Shown here: positions 28,354 through 40,795 of the stretch, piece after piece
Position numbering within the stretch: position 1 is the stretch's first letter
How the letters are laid out: every line of letters begins with the position of its first letter
Made by a program: the position numbers and the translations under genes
Assembly: GCF_043641665.1 (NCBI RefSeq)
Contig: NC_092183.1
Coordinates: forward strand, 20,625,001-20,689,000
From: Enoplosus armatus
Lineage: Eukaryota > Chordata > Actinopteri > Centrarchiformes > Enoplosidae
Reading direction: 5' to 3'
DNA length: 64,000 nt
Notes under the pieces: model-generated
Seen by the model: the letters and a program-made list of their open reading frames with translations, nothing else
The model's database searches: none
Told to the model about the DNA's origin: nothing

Positions 28354-28722
28354 TTCAGGAACATTTCTGTCTTGCGCCTTTTCACACATGCCATGGGGAT
28401 GCCGGAATAGATGGGGCAAGGGATGGTCCAACTGCCATAAAACTCAACGGAAGAAGAAGATGGGGCAAGGCTGGATGTACGTGTACGCGCCGGAAGTCGT
28501 CTCATATTATTTTCAGGAACATGGCGGGCGAGGAGCTGTTTTTTGTCCGGTGCCAATGTTCTTGTAATGTATTTAATACATCATTGGCAAGGCAACCGTA
28601 AACAAGTCGCGGATTCAAATACATGAAAGCGTCTTGAGGTGAGAAATTGGCGATACATATTCCTCTAAATATCCATCCCTGCTCCCATTCACACATGACC
28701 CCATGCAGGAAATGTTCCTGAA
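28354..28722. repeat. inverted repeat pair
   Basis: TTCAGGAACATTTC (28354-28367) is the exact reverse complement of GAAATGTTCCTGAA (28709-28722), and both sit near CACACATG plus a CATGGGG-like block in inverse order. Possibly a small foldback element of about 0.45 kb. A third partial copy (CAGGAACATGGCG) lies at 28514. Confidence 0.4.
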
Positions 28723-31311
28723 CATGTCAGGGACACACTGCACTGACACTTGAGTGGTGGGAGCTATGGCGTAACACAAACATGTGCTGTATGTAAGCAT
28801 ACACATGCACATATGTAAAGATGCAAACTGCAACACTCACACAACAGTGTAAGGACACATGCAAGTCGATACACATATATGGACAAGAACATGTACACAA
28901 ATACACTGAACATGTGTGTAGAGGGGATCTAGTCTAGAGGCTTATATTGCACAAAACGTCTACATAAATCTGCCCTCACATGAAAATACCCTCAGGACAC
29001 ACAAGAAGCACATGCTTGCTTTGTCATGCACGGGACAGTCCAACAATCAGAGCAAGTGATGCAGTTGCTGACAATGATAATGCACTTTCACTCTGCTGTC
29101 AGCGAGTCTCCCGGAGCCATCTTTACAGAGATTTCCCAGCGAAGATGGTGTTACGTAACAGCGGCCATGGACCCTGCTGTTCATATCACTAATGCCTCAC
29201 ACTGTGATGGGGTCACGTGCTTTATCCAGGCCACATCCAGGCGCCAGCAGCAGCAGTGTTCCAGCTGTTACTACAGCCTAGCTTCAGTCACTCAGGACCA
29301 TGCTGAGCCATGCTCCTCTCGCACTGCTACATGCCCTCCACTGAGCAGCCATGTTCGGCGCCTCAGCACTCCCCCCTTTCCCTTTAGTCTCTCTAACATC
29401 AGCACTGGAGACAGCGCTTCATACTAACAAGACTATTCAACTTATCCACCAAGCCATTTACACACTACACATACAGGAGACACTGACGCATTCTTTTGCA
29501 ATGTCAACTGGGCAATTCCAATTGTTGCCAACCGCTAGCTGTGTACATCATCTGCATTGGCCAAAAGGTTGCTAATTGTGTCACCACTGTTGCAAACAAC
29601 ACATGCTGCACAATGTTGCACAGGGTGTTTTTATATAGACCTGAACAAACCAACTTCAGACGGAACTTGCTAATTACTCTTAGCACTAGCACCACCACAA
29701 CAACACATGAGGTTTATCTTTTAGCATTTATTCTAATCTGCTTCGTAGCGTCAGCACCAAACTCATACACCAGCATGGCGATTTTAGCTTATCACAGATA
29801 CGATCAGCATGGTCAGTATCTGTGTTCAAGGTACAGTAGCAGTACAGTAATGTCAAAGATATGTTTACTGCTATAATTCATAATTTTATACCAACAGTCG
29901 GATCAAATGTCTACCAGTATGTGAAAGGGGACAGAATTATCACCCGGTCCCTCTCACTTCTACTGAGCATTTTAGCGCCTTTCAGCTCATTGTTTTAGTT
30001 GTACAGCCCACAACTTTACAGCCTTATTTCCAGACGCAGCAGGTTGCTGTTTTCAGAAAATAAAACCCCAACTCTGATTAATCCCCTGTACACTACCTGC
30101 CCAGCACAATGGCAGACAGACAAAGTGAGTGACTAGCTGGTGAAGACAGTGGAGCATTTAGCAACTAAAGAGCCAGATATTTCCCTCAGGAGTTGCGGAA
30201 GACCAAAACAGAGCTAAATACTAAGGTTGCTCTGTTATCTGGTGGGTGTGTAAATAGGAAACTGTTTGCTAACAAGCTCGCCATATTAACTTAAAAGGCG
30301 ATAATATGTCAGTGTGCTGTGTTCACATCTTGTAGCCAAAAAAAACAGCAATGTAAGTTTAAATGTAGCGCTCGTAAATATTGCATGAAAAATATCTGAT
30401 CTGTTTTTAGGCAAAAAAAAAAAAAAAACATCCAATACATCAATATACTTTTATATGATATATTTTTTAAAACTCTCAAATATCACACTTCAAAAATCCA
30501 GCGTCATTGGGTCTTCTTCATATACCATATGGGCAAATACCAGATGGCTTCATTATAGTTTAAAATCAGTGAGCAGACGTTTTTTTTTTTTAATTCAGTA
30601 TCGTTTTCTGTGACTGAAAACAAAATGTCTGAACTCCCGATGCAGTAAACCCCGTGATGGGGTTTTGGTGCTACCAGAAGGAGGAAATAAACACGAAGAA
30701 TTTTATGCAAATATTATTTGACCCAGGGCTGGATTTAAAAAAATGCTCTTCCTCCCTCCTTGAACTCCCCCCACCACCAACACCACCCTCCCACCTCCTC
30801 TCTTGCAATCAACTCATTGCAGAGCAAACAAATTTAGGTTAGAAATATGAAAAAACGTCTCCTGTGCATAGTGAAGATAAAAGTCACTTGCTGGCAGCTC
30901 AGGGATAGCCAGTGAAATGATGAATGGCCATGTCTGCTTGTCAAGGTGGGCAGGAGGAGCTACAGTATGAATGGGAGATTGTCGTCGGAGTACTCTCTCA
31001 TATCCGAGGTGTGGGTCGAGACAGACAGCCCTAATTATGGAAGCTCTTCAAATGGGAGGCATGACCTTGGGAGGCAGCAGAAACATCCATACCTGAGCAC
31101 ACATGCACATATAAACAACATATTTTTTGCTCAGTGAAAATCACAGTTCAGCCTTCACTGTTTATTCCCGGGCCACCCTCTGCTCTCATGACTGCCACCT
31201 ATAGGATCCCTGCAAACTGAGCTCTGTAGCTGATGACACAACATACAGAAACACTTACATCCTTTACATGTCTATTAATGCCCTCTGCAACCCACAGTGT
31301 CAATTTACAAT

Positions 31312-31312
<1 letters not shown>

Positions 31313-31349
<37 letters not shown>
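31313..31349. repeat. (CA)18 microsatellite
   Basis: Perfect dinucleotide run. Confidence 0.95.
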
Positions 31350-31351
<2 letters not shown>

Positions 31352-32355
31352 AAGGACACCTTTTTGATATGAGGGGAAAAAAAACACCAACCATACAGTA
31401 TCAGCTGTTGTCATTGATAACAGTCCACACTGGTGTACAACATTGATGGATAATCCGCACATATGATTGACAAAATCCACGCAAACTATTTGATCAGTAT
31501 CAGATGACTGCTGTCTACCAATTAGCATTCATATCTCTATTTCATTAATATAACTTCATTTGCCCTAATGATTTTTCTCAACTAAAAACCAACACAGCTC
31601 CTCTGCATGTAGACTCTACCGAAAGCGTCCAGAGAGCGCCTTCTGACAGGCATGGCAATGACAACCGGAACCAACGTCAAACCCCAAAAAAATCATGTTA
31701 TATCACCCACAGACAATAAACACACTGCTCCTGCTCTGCCGACTAAAGATTTAGTTCATTTTTAAACATACTGCTCCTGCTCTGCTGACTGCAGCCTGTT
31801 TTCAGTCAGGACGAGAAACTCAACAATATCACAATATGACAGTGAGTCCTCACTGCATGCAAATGATGTGCAATGTCCTCTGGCTCTTCTCACTGATGTC
31901 TAACCTGGATAGTCTGCACTCCTGTGCAGAACAGCTCAAAGCAGGCTGATCCAAGAAATGCACACAAGGGTAGGGGGGCTACATGTGTATGATAAGCAGG
32001 AGAGTACATTTTTAATCACTGTAGCCGCTAAGAGTCCAAGACACAAGACATGTTATGATCATCCTTATCCGTCCGGCAGCGGCAGCAGCAGCACAGGGAT
32101 CCTGCAGCAGAGGCAGCACAACAATCCCTTGCTCAGAAAAAAAAACACACACGGCTTGACAGCAGACAGTACGCGGCACAGTACCTTAGCAGCAGCGGTT
32201 AAAGGACCGATGCAGTTGCAGGTGTTTCCTGCTGTGCTGGGTGGGCAGAAAAGCAGCCAGCAGCAGGACCGGTACGGTGGCTATGGCAGCTCTGTAGCAT
32301 AAAATGGTTCATCAATGCTCGGCAGAAAGAGGCACAGCCAGGCAAGCGCGCAGGG

Positions 32356-32367
32356 GGAGAGAGAGAC

Positions 32368-32404
<37 letters not shown>
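32356..32404. repeat. (GA)n tract
   Basis: About 49 nt of GA with a few CA breaks, complementary to the (CT)n tract 73 bases further on. Confidence 0.95.
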
Positions 32405-32476
32405 CAGCCAGCGAGCATCACTCAGCTCACACTACTGTGGCTGTGCAGCAGAGCACGCACATCAACACGCCCCCTT

Positions 32477-32482
32477 TCTCCC

Positions 32483-32518
<36 letters not shown>

Positions 32519-32540
32519 ACTTTCTCACACACACACACAC
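32477..32540. repeat. (CT)n followed by (CA)n
   Basis: About 42 nt of CT-rich repeat, then TTTCT and an eight-unit (CA) run. Pairs in inverse orientation with the (GA)n tract at 32356. Confidence 0.95.
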
Positions 32541-35500
32541 GCACACGCTTAGTCACACAGACACAGGCACGCAGGGGTGCAGAGGCAGTGCAGTGCGCAG
32601 CAGCACTGAGCAGCGCTCCCTCTCCAGGATGTCTGTCGTCTTCCTTAATCAGAGTGGGTCGTTCTCGGTCTTATTCTCAGCAGTCACAGGCGATCCTGTC
32701 AGTAACCCCTTCCAGCCACGTGCTCCATCGTACCGCCTGCCCACCTAACCGCCACTGATGAGCAGCCACGATTGAAGCCGGCAAGGTCATTTGAGGTTCT
32801 CTGGCGGTCCCCCCCCCCCCCCCTTGGTCTTTGCTCGCTGTTTTGTTGCAGTGCTTCTGAGCTTCTTTTTTTTTTTGTTTTTTTTTTTGCAAGCTGATAC
32901 AGGGACTCTGCCTCGCCTCGTCACGGGTCATTATGCCACAGAGGCTCCCCAGAGGCTCAGCTTGACAAACCCTCACTCACTGAATGGTGGGCCAGACCAA
33001 TCAGCTATCACAAACCGCAGCAACACCATTACCATCCAATCACAGGTCGGGAAATCAAGTGCAGAAGGGTATTAAAGGGGATTATTTGGGCCATCCTGGG
33101 GGTTTTTTTTTTTTTCACTACAGGGAGATGTGGAGGAGAACGTGTGCAGTATGGCTGCCCTCTGTGGCGGACAGTGGTGCTGCACTCTGTTGTGGGAAAA
33201 GGAGAGAGGAGGAGCAGGGCCCAAAACAGATATGCTTTACCCAGCTTGGATGCCTAGCAACCACAGCAGCTCCTTACCTCTGTTTAGAGCCTTCCCTCCC
33301 CCTCCAGCGGGACCCTCTCTGCAATCCCAATTGAGAGCTTATATTGCACAGCGGCTGTTTAACACTCAAGGCACCACAACGTCACACACAATTGATGTCA
33401 AATGTTCCCGCCCATGTCCTCTACCTGGTGTGTAAACACTAAAGGGGGAGGTGCTGAGCTCTGACAAGGAGCAGGAAGCACACCTGATGTTTTCACTATA
33501 ACATCAGCTGCTATGGGCAACTGCACTGTAGATTAGAGCTCCGCTAGGACCATTACTAAATCAACTAAAACCATAACACAGCAGGATTAAAAGCACTGAG
33601 AACTGCAAGCCTTATACTTCTTTGATCATTTTTTTTTATCAAGGAAACTGCTCGTGAATCGGTTTCTATTATTTATGAATGGAGATGTAATAAATGACCT
33701 TCAAATGTCTGATTTGACGCGTCTCCATGAAGGAGGACAATGCAGTCCTTTATTTCCAGGTTTATTGTATTTTCTCTCCCATGACACGTCAAAGCTGCAC
33801 AGGGCAAACACTGTAGCTATGTGAAAAATAAACCATTTGTTTAAAGTCATTCATTGTTAAGGTCAAGCTGCAAATCATGCCTGCACTAAATGGGATACAG
33901 GCATTTTCTGACTGTTCACCAAGGAGGACAAAGCTATGCTAAGGTGCATCTGCTGGTCTGCTGCTGGTCTTGTATTACTTTGTTTTATTTTTCAAATAAT
34001 GATTCAGAGGACGCCTGCCTACCTTAGGATGTTAAAGGGAACCAAACCTGTTCGGACAGCTGTCAAAGGATGTCAGAAGGAAGACCGGCGGCTCCGGGCC
34101 CTCCTTAACTCAGCTGCCTGAGACATGTTTGGAGGTGTGAACAACTGTTTTGACATTACCTTTTGTGAAGGGTTCTGCGGATTAACAAAAAAACTGCGTG
34201 AGGTGCAACAACAACATCACGAAGAAGAAGACAGCTTGTATATCGAGAGGCAGCTAATAAAAACAACGCAGATGTTTTGGGGTCAAATATATATAATACA
34301 TAATATATATATCATAATTTGCATATAATGACAGAGGCTGTCATTGTTAACATAAAAATAGTCCGATTACTAAAATCTCAATGATATAATGAAATGCATC
34401 TTATATCTATATAAAAAATCCTGCCGAGTTCATCACATCACATCCTCTTCCCCATTCCAAAGCGTGGCTACAGACCAGCGGCACTGACTTCAGTCATAAT
34501 GAAGTTCCTTGTACAGCAGGTCTTGTCCTGCCTCCTGCTGTTTGCCTGCAGAGTGAACCACTTTGATGCTGTCCAAATCCTGTCTGAGGACTTCAAAACA
34601 AGCATCCGTGAGCAAGGCGAGTCTGCTGAAATGACGCTGCTACTCTCTACCTGCCAGGGGCGTCACACTCCCCTCTCCCATTGTCCCTATAAGCAAATGA
34701 CTGCCCCTCCGGCAATCTACAGTAAACATCATGGGATGTAATCAACACCAAACTGAGGACGCTGCTCCGGTGTCAGCTACATGTGTCACAACATAATACC
34801 AGTCAAACTGTATCGTTTTCTTTGCATCCTCTAGCTGATGAGGACAGTAAATTGCTTTCCATCAGTACTGGCTCAAAACCAGAGGAAGGAGACACAGAAA
34901 CTTCACTGGAGAAGGTGGTTCCAGTGCATCACTGGCCAAACACAAAAACACACACCACCCTGTGATGACAGATTGACTGTTAATCTGCACATGGACACTG
35001 ATATAAGACACTCAGGCTATTTACAAACCCAGCTGCATTTAGCACAACTGCGGTCATTATGTATCATAGGATCGCTGCACTACCGATGCTTAAAACAGCC
35101 ATTTTAAATCAGGTGTGTTCTCTTAAATTGACTCTTAATTGTGAATCTATTGTGCACAGGACTGCACGACCGGTAGTTCAATGCCAAAACCATTACTGTT
35201 AAGACAAAAGCATTTTTTACACTTGAGCAGCTCTTCAGCTTCTTGTCTGTCCTTGTGGTGCATCACATTTACTTTCTATGAATCCCTGACATTTACGTTT
35301 AACCCTCGTATTGCAGTTACAAAGTTGCTTAAAACTGACAAGATCACTAAATAAGTAAGCAGGTTTTCCACAAATCGAAAAATACACATTTAGGTGTGGG
35401 TACCTACTATGACAGACAAACGCAAAACATGTAGAAAAACAGCAATGAATGTGTTGACACTGCATATTTTATGCTTTAGTTAGTAAAATGCATATTACAT

Positions 35501-35806
35501 AATGGCACGTTGGGTAATCTCTTTATAAACAAGCAAACACCACTAATGATAAAGCTTTACCATATCTCGTTTGTTTGGTAGCTAAATCATGTGCATAAGA
35601 GATGAAAGTACAATCAGTGAGTGCCACATATGGTTGCATTTGTTAATGATGAGCCTTGGTGACAGTAAAGAGCCTTGGCTGAGGAGTGCAGGGTGAGGTC
35701 AGATTATGGCTGCAGGCAACAACAAGTGCTGAGGCTGCCAGTGTCCAGACACGGCCGAACCAAAGCTTATTCATCGAAAGCTTTACAAACAACACAACAC
35801 GCTCAC

Positions 35807-35938
35807 CTTATCTGCGCCTCTCATCCGGCTGTTCTTCTTTGCCGTGGCTGACCTTTGTCTCTGGCTCCACCCTACTTCCCTCTGAGACTGTTTCAGGAGT
35901 TTCTCCACCTTGCAAGTCTTCTGACAACCCATTGTCCC
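35807..35938 (-). CDS. candidate exon with a start codon, unassigned minus-strand gene
   Basis: 132 nt between an acceptor-like CCATGCCAG and a strong donor GTGAGC. One frame is open throughout in phase 0 (44 codons) and has ATG in a good context (ACAATGG) reading MGCQKTCKVEKLLKQSQREV. Another frame is acidic and ends in TAA two bases before the donor. Its phase fits the candidate exon at 24167-24304. It could be an initiation exon, a terminal exon in the other frame, or chance. Confidence 0.3.
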
Positions 35939-38900
35939 CTGGCATGGAAAAATCAGATGTCAAGTTAAGCCACGCATCAATCACATTACATCCCAATGAT
36001 ACGTTTCCTGTTTTGTTACAAGCAATAACCTACCATGACAGAATGGCTTGCATGCTTCCCCAAACGCTTGTCATGGTCAGCAGTGCCGGGTGATGTCATA
36101 ACTCCAGCATGTTCAGATTATAAATATCTGTATTCAGCAGAGTTACATAATAATGGATGTTGGATTACTGTCAGTACACACAGACAAAAAAGACAGCGCA
36201 GCTGCCACAGGAAATACATAAAAGTATGAAACCATGCAAAATTACATTTTGGGGATTTAAAGAGCTGCATGTCAGAAATGTACTGTATGTTGTTTCTTCT
36301 GACAGCATCTTATTTTGTTTGTTTTTGTTGATGAAATTGAAGAGATTATTATATCACATGCATGTGGAAAAGTAAATAGTTTTAAACAGTGTCACTGTAG
36401 AAATCATGAAAAAAATGTAGGTTTTATTTTGCTTTGTTAAATCTATAAGTTTTTTTCTAATTCATGGCTGGTTAAGAACCATGGTGTTTAAAGGTAAGAA
36501 GACTTTTAGTTTGAGTCTAAAGAAGTCTTTTAGACATGGCGATTCACAGTAACTGTGGGCTGTAATGAGACTACAGACTATAACACTCTATACAAAATCC
36601 AGTATATTTGTTTAATATTTGACTACCACCCACCTCTGATGCAAGATAAGTCAGCCTCCAGCAGAAACGAGGCTGCAATTAAAACATCCAGCGGTCCGGT
36701 CATCAGTTACAGCGCAGTTTCTACTGGGTCATCCAGGCCAGCGTGCTCCAAAACGACTCCAGAAGAGACTAATAGCTCTTGGATTTTCCTTCCCTGTCAG
36801 CTCCGATTCCAGTGAGACCAAGCACTCTCTTGTAGTGTGCAATTCACTCTTACCGTTTTAAGAGCAGTGACATATCTCATACAGTTCACACGGTAACAGA
36901 AAGATCTTTCTACAGCACGATGAGAGTCGCTTCTACTCGGGCGCACAAGGAACGTGGCGCCTCCTGCATCACTTTGAGAGACGGCGCTGTTTTCCTCTCA
37001 TAGGTCAGGTGAATCTTTGGTGCCTGTTTAGTCATTCAAAACAGCCCTCTGTATTTCATTATGTCAGAGTTTCAGGCAGTTTTTTTTTTAATATAGGAAG
37101 GCCTAGAAGGTTACATCTGCACATACATGAGGAGTTTTTATTATCATTTGGGATCCAGTAAGAATGTAACAGTGGATGCACAGTGACAGATTTCACTTGC
37201 CAAATAAGTAGCGCAGGTTTACTGGCTTGGGTGCCCTGATTGCCGCTGGTGCCAGTCCATGAGAGATATGAACCACAGATGGATAGAGTAGATAAAAAAA
37301 AAACTGTATTCAAGTTTAAGTACTGACAGTTTGTAAAACAAGTAACTCTAGGAGAAGTAAAAGTAGTCATCAAAGTGACTACTCATTCAGAGTACAACAG
37401 TATCTACTGATAAATGACTTGAGTAGCAAGTAATTTCATAAGTCAAAGAAAGAAGAAATAAAAATACTTCTTTTACTTCATGTGGATATGACGGACATCA
37501 TTTCAATCACAGCTGGTCTTCCTCGGGTAAAGCTGAAGAGGCGAGCATACATCTGTGTTTATGGTCAGTTTGTGATGAAATGTCATGTCATCACCTCCTG
37601 ATTGGACAATCTGCTACACAAACACCAGGACACACTACTCACGAAGTGTGATCGCAGGATCCCCATGTGAACATTAAAGTACAATTTAATTACATTCTGG
37701 GATTGTTGTCTCGTATATTACAATTTAGCAAATAAATGAGCAAATCAGACATGCATGGACCATGTCTATTAGATTATAAAGTAAACCGTGTCCTTAAACT
37801 TTGGTTTCCAGTATAGTTCCACTTCCCATCACACAAACTCAAATCTGTCCAATATCATACCATTACATTGCATATTAAATGCAGTTGTGTTAACGTCTTC
37901 ACTTTTGCCTGAGGAAGAGCATCTGTGGTTGAAGTGTTGCATCAGTCACGCCTAACTCAATTAAAGGTTGCAGGTCTTGATCGTTAGCTCGCTACTTGTC
38001 TGTCTCTCGCCATCAGGCTGCATAAACGACTCAAACGGTGAACGCAGTCGCAGAGACGCGCAATGTCAGCTCGACAGACGGCAGGAGCGGTAACGTGTGC
38101 GTCAAAGTTATTGGCATTAACACAACAGACACAGCTTGCTGCTCTCTGTCAGCTCCGTGTCCGCACGGTTCTCTGATGCACTGTGACCTCAGACCAGCGT
38201 GCACAACAACCGGAGCTCGCTGTATTCTACGCTGCAGCTGCCAAACTTTCCGACAGTTACGAAAGAAAAAGTGAGGCCAGCTAACCCTGTAGATGTGTGC
38301 TGGGTCTGAGTCAACAGTACCACGGCCCAGCACTACCCTGTTCCTGTACAAACCATTAATGGCAGCATAGAAGGGTCAAGGAGCTGTTAAAGGTACCCTG
38401 TGGAGGGTCTGACCTCTAGTAGCGCTAAGGAACAGTTTTTCCATGAGTGGGTCCCATCGATGTAGGTGGGCCCCTGTTTTGTTTGTCTCGTGCGCAGCCC
38501 TGTCAGTGGCTTAACACTAGTAGCAGCCTCAGCTATGTTTCACTCGTTTGGGCCCCGTCCTCCCAAAGTTCCCCCACGACTGACGTGCAACGATTGAATA
38601 ATTCACCCATTTTTTTATAATGGGCACTCAAGCAGGACAGGACTACCTCAGACTGAATCGACTGTAAGTCTTTTAACACATTCTTAGCAGAAATAAAGTT
38701 AATAACAATAATATTATTTTAAAAATAAACTACTTGTTTAGGTGGCGGTGACTTCTCTATCTCCCCCTCTGTCTCTCGCTCTCCTTTTCGCGGCTCCAGG
38801 CCTGTAATGAGCTGTCCATGGTGCTAAGAGAGCATGAAGCACAATTCATTGTAAACTACCAGTAGTGTCTCATTTCAAAGCAAATAAGTCATTGTTTCAG

Positions 38901-39149
38901 TTTTGAATTAAAGGAATTGTTTGTTAAGCTGTCCATGATGCTGAAAGTGCACATAATACATTTAAGTTGAAGTCCAAAAAATATACTATCATTTATTTAT
39001 GCAAACCAACTTGAATGCTCACTTTTTTTCTCTCTTTTATGTTTTTTTTTTTCAAATTAGCTCTTGAAACGAGCCCCCAGATGCTTAAGGCCACCACTGC
39101 TTCACACTATTACACTGATCTACAGGTGGAGCTAATGTGTCAAGAAATA
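35939..39149. other. intergenic, repeats and one CpG-dense patch
   Basis: Contains a degenerate repeat with alternating GTAAAAGTA-like words (37310-37480), a GCCTGAGGAAGAGCATCTGTGG piece at about 37910 that resembles the end of a retroelement, and a CpG-dense patch at 38030-38230. No gene supported. Confidence 0.5.
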
Positions 39150-40795
39150 CAGCAATGCTAGAAAAAAGAAAAAGGCGGGGGAAGGTTTGCACACATGAAG
39201 CACCAGAAATCCCCTTGGTCGAGCAGAAGGTTTGAATTGTCGTATGTTGTATGAGTAAATGCAAGCAGCCATAAGAGAGGTGGAGCGGTATGTGAGGGAA
39301 ACGAGGGTGGGGAGAAGGACCCGAAGGCTTAATATAGTGGTAAGATTCGAGGCAAAGGGGGGAGTAAAGAAAGCTCCACAAACAAAAATCATTAGAGGGC
39401 AAGTTGTAGAAGTGAAACATGCGAGTGTTGGGAGATGGAAACTGGCTAATAGTGTGTAATACTGAAGTACAGATGGAGAAGACAAAGAAAATGATTTGTA
39501 TTGGAAAAGTCAAAGTAGCCAAAGTAGTAAGAGTGGGGGAGCAGAGGTTGTGTGGTGGTGATTTCCAGAGGGTGCAGGTTAGTTCAGTTAAAAGTGCTCA
39601 AAGAATGACAAGGCGAGTCGAGGAAAAGGAGACTGAAACTGAAAGAGTTTGAGACAAACATACTTGTGAAATACAGCGTAAGAGGCCGACACAGCGATAT
39701 CAGATGGTGCATGGAGCACAGCCTACCTACTAATATGGACATAGAAACATTTGATAATAAGACAAGATATAATATCAGCTGCATTAGTCCATTCCAGCCA
39801 AAATAAAGAGGAAAGCAGTACCATGGTGGGATAACAAATATAAAGTAGCAGTGAGCGTTTGAAATGAAGCATTTCAACTAGTGATAAGGACACACGATGT
39901 CCAGTGTATGATTCAGTACAAACTAGCTCAGGCAGTAAGTAGTAAGAAGGATAATAAGACAGGCCGTACTGGAGAAAGTACTGGGAATCAATTGGGAACA
40001 CTACCCAGGTGAGGTGTGGGGGATGATTGGTGATGAAGTAGCAGGAACCAAAAAGGAAAAGGCTGAGTTAATGGCAAATACTTTTGTTGCAGTACACAGT
40101 TCCAATAATTTGTCTGGGGAGGGAAGAAGAGGCAGAGAGAAATCTAAATCTGAAAACCAGAAAGAATAGTGTCGAGGATTAACAAAACGTCCGATTTAGC
40201 ATGGGAGAATTAAAGAAGGCACTGACTAAAACTGGGAAGACTGCAACGGGGAAAGATGAAATATGCTGCATCATGTTGAAACATTTAAAAATGGAGGGAC
40301 TGAAGAAGTCATTGCTATTGTTATAATAACGTATGGGAAGAAGGAAGACTCCCAGTGAGCTGGAAAGAAGCAAAAATTATTGTGATAAGGAAACCTGGGA
40401 AAGATGATGGTAAGCCGGCAAACTATAGACCTATATAATCACATGTCTGTAAATTGAATGGAGACTAATGGTCGTCTAGGAGAGGTATGGTGGCTACGTA
40501 CCAAAGCGGGATTTTGCATATGAAGGGGCACCGTGGAGCCAATGTTGTGTCTGGATGAGATAAGAAAAGCTCATGTAAATAAAGAGACGGTGGCTGCTGT
40601 GTTTTTTAATCTTGAAAAAGGTTGATTTTTTTTGAAATGCTGACGTTAGAGAGAGGGGTCGCTGATCAAATTACACTTAATGGGAGTCAAAGTTGTTCAG
40701 TTGTGTTATGGACTTACTTAGTGGAAGAAGTATTCAGGTTAGAAAAGGGTCACAACTATCAAATACACTTGTTGTAGGGGGAGTGCAGTAAATCC
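39150..40795 (+). mobile_element. decayed non-LTR retrotransposon, I clade (Nimb-like)
   Basis: Translating in shifting frames gives, in order: an ORF1-like piece (39419-39550, RVLGDGNWLIVCNTEVQ then GKVKVAKVVRVGEQR); an endonuclease-RT linker (about 39810-40130, with VPWWDN, IQYKLAQA and ELMANTFVAVHSSNNLSGEG); and reverse transcriptase blocks (40201-40435: TGKDEICCIMLKHL, VWEEGRLPVSWKEA, IRKPGKDDGKPANYRPI; 40535-40620: LDEIRKAHVNKETVAAVFF). Frameshifts and stops are frequent, the endonuclease is deleted, and the copy breaks off after the strand before the catalytic block. Non-functional fossil. No coding potential remains on either strand. Confidence 0.8.

Larger units (their letters stand above)
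32040..32760 (-). promoter_or_regulatory. GC-rich, CpG-bearing patch, possible promoter/5' UTR
   Basis: Compositionally distinct: CAG-rich triplets, scattered CpGs, a purine tract (32356-32404) and a pyrimidine tract (32477-32518). On the minus strand CTGCTAAG is followed by GTACTG (donor at about 32186). It could be a first exon of the unassigned minus-strand gene, rimbp2 by synteny. No start codon with convincing protein follows. Confidence 0.25.
24305..35806. other. gene-poor region between the two candidate exons
   Basis: No coding sequence I can support. If 35807-35938 and 24167-24304 belong to one minus-strand gene, this is an intron of about 11.5 kb. A strong minus-strand donor (GAG|GTAAGG) at 33278/33277 marks a possible non-coding first exon. 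Confidence 0.45.

Noticed and set aside
32315..32758. Plus-strand open frame of about 147 codons
   Set aside because: Mostly translation of (GA)n and (CT)n tracts into Arg/Glu and Ser/Leu runs.
34499..34741. Plus-strand frame starting MKFLVQQVLSCLLLFACRV, like a secreted small protein
   Set aside because: The leader is signal-like but the rest has no conserved pattern, Cys spacing or promoter evidence; too weak to annotate.
35686..36093. Plus-strand open frame of about 135 codons
   Set aside because: Antisense to the better-supported minus-strand exon candidate; no domain.
39085..39522. Minus-strand open frame of about 145 codons
   Set aside because: Antisense to the decayed LINE on the plus strand; the pyrimidine-rich strand simply lacks stops.
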